From positions 605,524 to 669,523 of the forward strand of contig CAJQUW010016138.1 in assembly GCA_907163375.1 (NCBI GenBank): a stretch of 64,000 nucleotides of DNA. The letters are read 5' to 3'. A program made the translations under genes and the position numbers. Below the pieces are notes generated by a model. That model made no database searches. It saw nothing but the letters and a program-made list of their open reading frames with translations, and was not told where the DNA came from. This stretch comes from Prostheceraeus crozeri. Its lineage: Eukaryota > Platyhelminthes > Polycladida > Euryleptidae. Shown here one piece after another: positions 56,925 to 64,000 of the stretch (its first letter is position 1; each line of letters opens with the position of its first letter).

Positions 56925-58300
56925 TGAAATGGAAAATGGAAAATCAAACAAGCTGCCTAAAAGGAAATACAATCCAACTGTAATCAGCAGGTCGAGGCTA
57001 GAGAGAGCAGCAAACAAAACATTGGCTTGGGAGCTTGTGAAAGCACTGGTGTGCCTCTTCTTATGGATTCTGAAGCGGTTTGAATGCCATTGATGAGCAA
57101 TTTGTATAAGGAATCATGTCTGTTCAAGAATTGAGACAGCGAATTAAGAAAGACGGTCGAGTTATTCGATTTGCAAATAATGAAACAGTCAAAAAGTAGA
57201 GGCCGCATTATATTAAGCATACGCGTCGGTGGTATCAATGAGAAAATGACATTTGCCATATTACCAAACTTGTTCCCAAAGGTGATTATTGGCTTAAAAC
57301 AAATGATGCATTCCGGAATATTGATTGATCCTCCGTCTGATGCAGTGTGGGTTGGAAGAGAAAAAATACCATTCATGTCAAAAACCGAACCATTGAATGA
57401 GGAAACATGTAGCAACCGTTCAAAAGGAGCATTGTACGGTTGAGAAAGTGAATGGCTCCAATTGCAATTCAAATTTGTTCAAGGTTAGTGAGAATGATGC
57501 GAACAATTGTGATTTTTTGAAGTCATTTAATAACGTTGAGGAGCTGATGGCAACAACAAAGAAAATATCAGTTTATTCACCGAGATGCATTCAGCAAGAA
57601 TAAATTTGACATTGGGTTGCTGAGAAAATTTGAACATTAAATTGAGACTTATAATCACCCGCCAATATTATCTAAACCCTATAGAGTTCAGCGGTTAGTT
57701 GAAGCAGAAGTAGAAGAGAAAATTTCAGAAATGTTGGCTCATGGCACAATTGTTGAGTGCTCATCGCCTTGGAATTCACCAATAGTTCCAATTAAGAAGA
57801 AGACTAGCGAGATAAGAAGGGTAACAGATTACAGAAGGGTAAATGCTGTGACATGTAAGAAAATTTTTTTAACCCCAGATTTACAGCAAATTTTTGATTC
57901 ACTAAGTGGCTCAGAATTCTTTGCCACATTAGACTTATACCAAGAATACTATCAAATTCCTCTGGAGACAAATGATCGGTTGAAGTCGGCTTTCACAAAA
58001 AACAGTGGTCAATATTGCCTTGCCCTTACCAGAATGCCTGTTGGTTTATCAGGAGCACTCTCCACATTTCAGAAAGCAATAACCTATATAATGCGAAAAG
58101 TCAATTGGAAAAAAATATGTTATGTTCATGGATGATATTCTAGTATTTGAAAAAACGATACAAGAACATGATGAGAGCCTAGATGAAGATCTGCAGGTTC
58201 TGAAGCAAAATATTCTGAAAGTGTTGTCCTATAAATGCAATGTTTTGAGGAATGAAGTGCTTTTTCTTGGACACATTATCATTCAAAAAGGAATGTGAGA
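56925..58300 (+). pseudogene. Gypsy-type element B, protease and reverse-transcriptase part (fossil)
   Basis: A related copy or duplicated stretch of the same element: gag end (LPKRKYNPTVIS at about 56,950), protease start (LLMDSE), then RT at about 57,680-58,300 with PWNSPIVPIKKKTSEIRRVT, FFATLDLYQEYYQIPLETND, MPVGLSGALSTFQKAI and MDDILVFEK (the DD pair). The RT motifs are of Ty3/Gypsy type. The gag-protease sequence partly repeats what lies at 39.49 and 55.46 kb. Several breaks. It is cut off near 58,300, and the integrase part resumes at 63.1 kb. Confidence 0.75.
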
Positions 58301-58630
58301 AAAAGCCTTGCTGTTATTATAGATTTTTATCCCAAATTTTTGCCTACTTAGGCCGCTTCAGGGGATTGAAAGGGAGACAAGCTTTGCAATTCAAATTTAC
58401 ATGGTGACATGGATATATATAAATTCATGAAGGGATTATGTTAGACATAAACAACACATAGATAGAGATAAAGTCACATAATATAGAGATAAAGTCTACC
58501 ATAGAATTATAAATGGTGTATCAGCACTTAAACCATGATAGTACCATAGCTTCGTAGATATATTTTTAATAACGGAAAAAACTATGATATATTTTCTTTG
58601 TTTGCGGGATATATTTTTACTATTTATTAA

Positions 58631-60009
58631 CCCTAAATTAGGGAGTCAAGCCGACAAGGTTAACCGACGAGAAATTAACCGGTTAACCGGTTAACCGATG
58701 TAATACTAGTAATAGATGTTTTTCAATTCCATGTGACTATACAAGGCTTATATAGTCGCACTGAGTATAGTGTATGAGTATATGCATGTTTGCCTGTTAT
58801 ACCAGTTGAGTAAGCTCGCTTACTTTATGGACATAAACATTTTCTACTGATTGCTATTCCGTTTATTCCGTCTGGCTAACTTGAACCTAAAATCAATTTC
58901 ACGGAATGTGCCTAATTCCATGTTAATTATTCAAAATTATAAATTATAAAATCTAAATCCACTAATGATAATAATAATGTATATTTTACCATAAAATCTG
59001 TACAAAACATTCAATGTGAGGTACCAGTATGGTAATTCACAACTTATATAGGATGTGGCCAGATAATATAAAACAACGGCTACACAAAGCTATCTTTAGG
59101 TTACTAATATATTTATGCTATTATTGATACATCAATATTAATATGTTGAATTCCTTGTAGATGGTCATGTGTAGAAGACTGATATCAATTAGAATTACTT
59201 TTTATACAAGATCACTTGATATTCCTCTACTTTTAAATTACTTATAGTGAGCCAAGACTTATCACAATTGATGTGGTTAGGTAACACATCACAAGTAACA
59301 ATATACCCGGTAGGCTATATCATTATTCTCTATTGCTAATCAAAACATCAATCTTATCTGGAATTAAAAACTTCCTTGTTATCATAATGGAATGGATCTT
59401 GGGTGATCAGATATCAACTATTGTAACAACAAAATATACGTATAAGAGTATTTTATCAAAACAATTTGTCTGGGAAAACGAAGAAATCAGGTAGAGTTAT
59501 TGTGATGCAGAAAAACGATGGCTTCTGCTGTTTCGAGTCTCAAGTTCATCCGTTTTTCATTGTAAATATTTCCCATTAAGCTAAAAAGGCGCTCAGAGCT
59601 TGCTGAAGTTGCTGGTATTTGTAGGTATAATTTAGCAAGCTTTGCTATTCTTGGGAAACGATTTTCATTTGTCTTCCACCAGCATAACGGGTCTAAATCA
59701 GGACTGGTAGATGGATCTAAATCGTAAAGAGCAAACTCCTGTTCCAATGAGCGGCTTGAGTTTTTTTTTGATCCAGATGAACTCAAAAGCATAGTTGATT
59801 TGTTTAACTTCCTTCTTTGGCGAATCATTTCCCGGATCCACCATTTGTGGCTCGCAACTTCCACTCATGTTTTGGCGAACCTTCCACTCATGTTTTGGCG
59901 GTAGTTGCAATGTAGCAGAAAAGTTGGGAAAGCGTCGGTTAACCGATTAATTATTTTTTAACCGGTTAAATTTAATTAACCGGTTAACCGCTTGACTCCC
60001 TACCCTAAA
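58631..60009. mobile_element. hAT transposon with 8-bp TSD inside tyrosine-recombinase element 2
   Basis: The element proper runs 58,639-60,001 (1,363 bp). Ends TAGGGAGTCAAGC and GCTTGACTCCCTA are inverted, with subterminal (GGTTAACC)-type repeats at both sides. It is flanked by a perfect 8-bp duplication CCCTAAAT (58,631-58,638 and 60,002-60,009). Only a C-terminal transposase piece is left inside. It is younger than the recombinase element it interrupts. Confidence 0.92.
59487..59864 (-). pseudogene. hAT transposase C-terminal dimerisation domain
   Basis: A 125-aa minus-strand frame with the hAT C-terminal (hATC) pattern: DPLCWWKTNENRFPRIAKLA, YLQIPATSASSERLFSLMGN and KRMNLRLETAEAIVFLH. 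The RPLWWKxN..FP.LA..A..YL.IPATSAxSER.FS block is diagnostic. The zinc finger and the RNase H-like core upstream are gone, so this copy could not move itself. An overlapping frame at 59,698-59,910 shows that the region was joined by deletion. Confidence 0.85.
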
Positions 60010-60030
60010 TGTTAAATAGCAAACTTTCAC

Positions 60031-61344
60031 TCATTGAGTTCCAGTGTTGTAGATCGAAACTTTTGAATGGCTGATAAACACGTTAATCTTGATACGGGCA
60101 TCTTCTCCAGAAGCATGGCTTGGATTGTTGGGTTGCACTTGACGCAGAAGTTTGCCGTCCAATACTGCTGAGCACTGTTCTAAATGAATGTCTGATGTCC
60201 TTTCATATGCTCTCACTCCATTAACACTCCTGTGCCCTGTCCTTTCCATTATTAACTGCTCATCGACATTGGCTTCATAGAATCGTGTAGCACAGGTTGC
60301 TCGTAAACTGTGATTTGTTATGTGATGAGAAATTCCTGCCTTTTCACTAATCCTCTTCATATATCCAACCAACTTATTTCTACCGATTGGTCGGTTTGTA
60401 TACCACGTTGTGTTTGACAAATTACAGTTCTTTTTCGGCATTATATAAAATCGATTAGTATCAGCGGGTCGGACTTGGTTAAATTTCTCAAAGAATGCAA
60501 CATGACATCGCGTTTTATTGTCATTTTCAAATTGTACAACTTCTTTTGCCTTATGCCGCATGTTACGTAGGCCACCAGAATTTTTTTTGGAGCACTTTTC
60601 AGTATACACGAGACATTTCTTTCATTTCGTATTTCCACTTTGAATTGGTCCATTGTTAACATGCTGTGCGTGCTCATCTCCACCTCGTAATGCGAAGTGA
60701 ATACCATTCAAGTAGAAAAGAGTGTACAGCAGTTTTTCTGGTGTCTCATTCCCCAAAGATTTCCCTAATTTAGCAGACATTTTCATTGCAGTATCCAAAC
60801 ATTCTTTCACATGCAAGAAACTGTTGTCATCAAAGAAATCGACTCGGTTTTTATTTGTAGATAATGTATTCTGAATTCCGGCTAAAATTGAAACTAATGT
60901 AGCCCCTTGATATCGTTGTCCGTCGCTTCTTCTTGCTTCGTGAACAAAGCGTGCCATCACACTACAAAGTTCATTTTTGTTGTAAAAGTCTATCTCTATC
61001 TTTCGTTCCTTTAGCCAATCAGTCAAAATCTTGTAGGCCCATCTATTTCGCTTCAAGGTGTTTTTTGACTTCCCTTCGTGATTCAAGATGTTGATCTCTT
61101 CTGTACTTATACAGTTTCCAAAGCGAGATACTGATCCACAAGGAAGTTCTTCAGATCCAGGAGAAACAGTTTTTGTTTTATTATTTGCAGGGCCAGAAGA
61201 GGATCTTATACTTGCATTTTCGCGAAGAACTTCATTTATTTCATGAATTTCCAGGCCACTGATCATTTCTCCTGGAAATAGACTAAAATCAGTTGGATAT
61301 GGCCAGTCATTCATATCATCACTCACATATGCCATGTTTTCCAC
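60031..61344 (-). pseudogene. Crypton/KIAA1958-like tyrosine recombinase
   Basis: Minus strand, start ATG at 61,344 (MENMAYVSDDMNDW). The N-terminal SAM-like domain reads NRWAYKILTDWLKERKIEID and GATLVSILAGIQNTLSTNKN. The catalytic domain has the first Arg in FALRGGDEH, then HITNHSLRATCATRFYEANV (HxLR), MERTGHRSVNGVRAYER (GHR and the nucleophile Tyr). All expected residues are visible. Two frame shifts near 60,610-60,660 separate the halves. Relatives are Crypton transposons and host genes such as KIAA1958/ZMYM/KCTD1 that came from them. It differs clearly from element 1's enzyme, so it is a separate family. Confidence 0.8.
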
Positions 61345-61464
61345 TTAGTAGAAATGATGTCTATAGTTTGAAATTAAAACACACGATGCTCAAGACATAA
61401 CTAGATTCATTTGAATTTCCGGGATATATTTGCAATACATCCCGGAAATATCATGGTTTAATAG

Positions 61465-61563
61465 AAATATTGCATAGATTTCTGGGAGGTATCAACTTAA
61501 ATCCCTCGAGCCTTCGGCTCTCGGGATCTAAAATCATACCTCCCAGAAATCTATGCAATATTT
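61465..61563. repeat. Foldback hairpin, 99 bp, just outside tyrosine-recombinase element 2
   Basis: The arms AAATATTGCATAGATTTCTG and GGGAGGTAT pair exactly with their complements. The apex is CCCTCGAGCCTTCGGCTCTCGGG, which itself folds (GAGCC-TTC-GGCTC). It starts four bases beyond the inverted end at 61,461. Confidence 0.88.
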
Positions 61564-61599
61564 ACTACATATAATGAATTATGAAGGTCACAAATGTTC

Positions 61600-62705
61600 C
61601 TGAGTTATAAGTATAAAAAATGGCGGTATTGCTCTTCTTTGGCGGCTTCTTTGGAGTTTATATGCGGTGAATATTTCTGGATGAGTTGGGCTTCCATTAA
61701 ACGGATGTTTGTGTTGTCTCTCTCGTAGGATAAAATCTCGGTCTTGATATTGTTTGTTGCACATTTCTGAAGATGTTTAAAAATTGAAGAGCTCTCTCTG
61801 GTAATATGTTCTTTTATCCGTACATGAAGTTGTCTGATTGTGCTCCCAATGTAAAACTGTTGACACTTACGGTACGTGACTTTGTACACTACATTTTTCT
61901 GAAAACATAGCTTGTTATCTTTCAGTGGACATGATGTCATTTGGCAGTTGTTTATTGTTCTGTTTTTTGTTCTCAAAGCCGACCTCAATGCTGTTTGTGA
62001 TTTTTGAGCCAGACCAACATTAAGATGTTCAGATTTCAGAATTCTTTTGATTTTATGATTGATGTTGTCAGAGATAAAAGGAATTCTCAGGTAGCATCTC
62101 TCATTGCCTAAAGGTTGAAGTCTTCGCCGTCTTCTTGAGTTGTTGTTAACTTTCGTTCTGTTAATGAACCTTGTTGGATAATCATTCAATTTTAAAACGT
62201 CATCAAACTTTTGTAGATAATGTTGCCTTTTGTTATTATCAGTACATCCTTCTGCTATTCTGTTACTTTCATTCTTAATTATTGCGACTTTTGTTGAGCT
62301 TGAAATATTTGAGTGATAATTAAGAAATAAATTTTTCTTTGAGCCTTTCTTGTAAAATTCAAATGATACATTGTTGTCTTTTGTTGATACTGTAAAGTCC
62401 AGCAGACTCAAATCACTTTCATGCTGTGGGAGTTCCATTTCGAATTTGATGTTTTCATTTTGGTGTTGAGAATGGTTTGGAATTCAACCGCAGCTTCTTT
62501 GTCTTTCGCGAAACAAAAGCAATCATCAACATACCTTTCGAATGGTATGCACGTGTTGTAAAGCTTGTCGTTCAATATTATCCATAAAAAGCACAGCCAT
62601 CAAACCAGAAAGAGGGGAGCCCATAGGCAGTCCTTTGATTTGTTTGAATATTTGATTCTCAAATGTAAAATATGTATTTCCAAGGATCACGTGTAACAAT
62701 TCGCC
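61600..62705 (-). mobile_element. Penelope-like family 4, 5'-truncated
   Basis: A minus-strand frame at 61,605-62,438 (277 aa) plus RT motif C-terminal parts up to about 62,700 in another frame (QIKGLPMGSPLSGLMAVLF). The linker has NHKIKRILKSEHLNVGLAQK and the endonuclease CPLKDNKLCFQKNVVYKVTY then CQQFYIGSTIRQLHVRIKEH (GIY-YIG, with the Arg and His of the motif) and EAQLIQKYSPHINSKEA. One frame change is visible near 62,440. The 3' end abuts the hairpin at 61,563 within about 40 bp. No hammerhead-like motif was seen in this family. Confidence 0.85.
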
Positions 62706-62756
62706 TATTTGTTACCAATAACCAATTACCACCAATACCAACGATACAATAACCAA

Positions 62757-63112
62757 CGACACCACCACCTCCATACAACGACCCTTGAAATTTTCTATTC
62801 TTTCGCAACAGTTGTAGAACTTTGCCCACAACGCATCATCCCAATTGCCATTCCTCTGGTAAAGTTATCGTGCACCATTTCATAAGTCAAACCTGGTCAG
62901 CAGTAGATGGTGATTCTGTTCAACTTCTAGCTGTTACTGTGATCAATATCAAATTTTGAAATTTGATAGTCCTATATCATTTCCCTTATCATATGGAGTT
63001 CAATGGTAATACATAGAAAGCGAGATATCATCTCAAACCATAGAAAAAAATGAAACAAACTTCCATTCAAGTCAATGATAGTTGGTTTCATTATTTATGT
63101 CAGCGAGTATAT
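62757..63112 (-). mobile_element. Tc1-like fragment, 5' end only
   Basis: Matches 56,600-56,924 of the other Tc1 copy, with the start of the DNA-binding domain and the terminal region ending GAGTAT at about 63,110. The rest of the element is missing. Divergence between the copies is moderate, so they are separate insertions of related elements. Confidence 0.8.
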
Positions 63113-64000
63113 TATGGGTCAGAATAGATGAATTGAAAGAAGAGTCCGGAAGATTGACTTGCAGAACTTACAAAATTATAAAGACTATTATTCCAACCGA
63201 CAAACAATTGTCAATTGTTAAAGAAGTTCATCGACAAATCAATCAAATCAGTGCATAAAAGCAGCGCTTTTATTGGCCAAGAATGTAGGAAACAGTGACC
63301 GCTGTCATAGATTCCTGTGAAATGTGTTGTCGAGAAAAAAATAAGTATGCAAGAAATAAGGCTCCGCTAGTCAGCACGAAAACAGGTGAAGCATTTGAGC
63401 GAAATACGGTTGATATTACGGGACCTTTCCGAGTCACTGCGACAGGAATCCTTGGCATTGTAGATCATTTTTCCAAATTTTGCTAGCTAATACCAATAAA
63501 AGTTGTAAGGCCAAAACAGTAGCAAGGAAAATGTTTGACAATTGGATTTCGTTATTTGGTGCACCGCTCGAAATCATCAGTGATAACGAAACATCCTTTA
63601 AGAACTCATGGAAGACGCAATTGTGCAAACTTATGGGCATAAAAGAAGCATTTTCCATTCCTTATTATCCAAGAGCCAACGGATTAATTGAGAGCCTTTT
63701 TTGGAACAGCAAAAAGTGTGATCAAACTCATAATGCAGGATCAGAAATGTTGTTGGGATGAAGCTCTCTCTGTAGCCAATTATGCATTGAGAAATGTTAT
63801 CAACAAAGCAACTGGATTTGCGCCATATGAAATCTTATTTGGCAAGAGGGCACGATTACCTTTTGACTGGCAGTTCAGGAATAGTTTCTCCAACACAGAT
63901 CAATGCGAAGACAATACAGCATTGAGTGATTATGTTATCGTTTTGAGACGAAATATCAAGGAAATAGAAAATAAAGTGAGGAGAAAAATTGACAATCGAA
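63113..64000 (+). pseudogene. Gypsy-type element B, integrase part (fossil, runs off the window)
   Basis: Integrase motifs in order: SCEMCCREKNKYARNKAPL (zinc-binding CxxC), NTVDITGPFRVTATGILGIV (first Asp), NWISLFGAPLEIISDNETSF (second Asp) and SIPYYPRANGLIESLF (Glu), then ATGFAPYEILFGKRARLPFD of the C-terminal region. The order after the RT at 57.7-58.3 kb is that of Ty3/Gypsy. Broken, a few breaks. The element's 3' end is beyond 64,000. Confidence 0.85.

Larger units (their letters stand above)
58528..61461 (-). mobile_element. Tyrosine-recombinase (Crypton-like) transposon 2 with inverted ends
   Basis: The ends are TTAAACCATGATA at 58,528-58,540 and its exact complement at 61,449-61,461. 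Subterminal GGGATATATTT words lie inside each end (about 58,606 and 61,420). The span holds one recombinase gene on the minus strand and a later hAT insertion. Without the hAT it is about 1.57 kb, a normal Crypton length. As for element 1, a strong hairpin lies just outside the 5' end. No clear target duplication. Confidence 0.55.

Noticed and set aside
60031-61344. Treating the recombinase as a DIRS or Ngaro element
   Set aside because: No reverse transcriptase or methyltransferase lies between the inverted ends; size and residues fit a Crypton-like element.

Overview
This window is eukaryotic. It is AT-rich, has GT/AG introns, and almost every open stretch is a known animal transposon protein. 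The mix (BEL/Pao, Ty3/Gypsy, several Penelope-like elements with GIY-YIG domains, Crypton-like tyrosine recombinases, CMC, hAT, piggyBac and Tc1 elements, and a Polinton-like element) points to an invertebrate metazoan, most likely aquatic. I cannot name the species. No bacterial operon, rRNA, tRNA or CRISPR was seen.

Layout. 0.25-0.5 kb: a GC-rich tandem repeat. 0.8-4.7 kb: a broken BEL/Pao element on the minus strand, interrupted by a 1,066-bp hAT with a perfect 8-bp target duplication. 4.7-7 kb: fragments of an EnSpm-like and a piggyBac transposase. 7.9-21.5 kb: the one convincing host-type gene, a decayed DUF4806-family gene in three exons. Its 12-kb second intron holds a tyrosine-recombinase transposon, a near-whole Gypsy element with identical LTRs, and a CMC transposon whose transposase resembles RAG1. 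22.6-24.9 kb: a decayed CR1/Jockey-like LINE. 25-38.6 kb: three Penelope-like families, one a 4.6-kb near-perfect palindrome, around an uncharacterised 310-aa coding exon at 27.2 kb.

38.7-64 kb is a nest. An old Gypsy-type element was cut by a 15.9-kb Polinton-like element with 4.5-kb terminal inverted repeats and a 6-bp target duplication. Other insertions are a Tc1 copy, a second tyrosine-recombinase transposon that itself received a hAT, a fourth Penelope-like fragment and a second Tc1 fragment. The Gypsy integrase resumes at the right edge.

No pathway or operon logic joins these genes; the window is a record of successive insertions. Most worth a second look: the giant-TIR element that lacks recognisable Polinton core genes; the two tyrosine-recombinase loci that share inverted ends and a strong hairpin just outside the 5' end; the RAG1-like transposase with heptamer-like ends; and hammerhead-like motifs at the 3' ends of three Penelope-like families. 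All reading was by eye, so boundaries without a target duplication are approximate.
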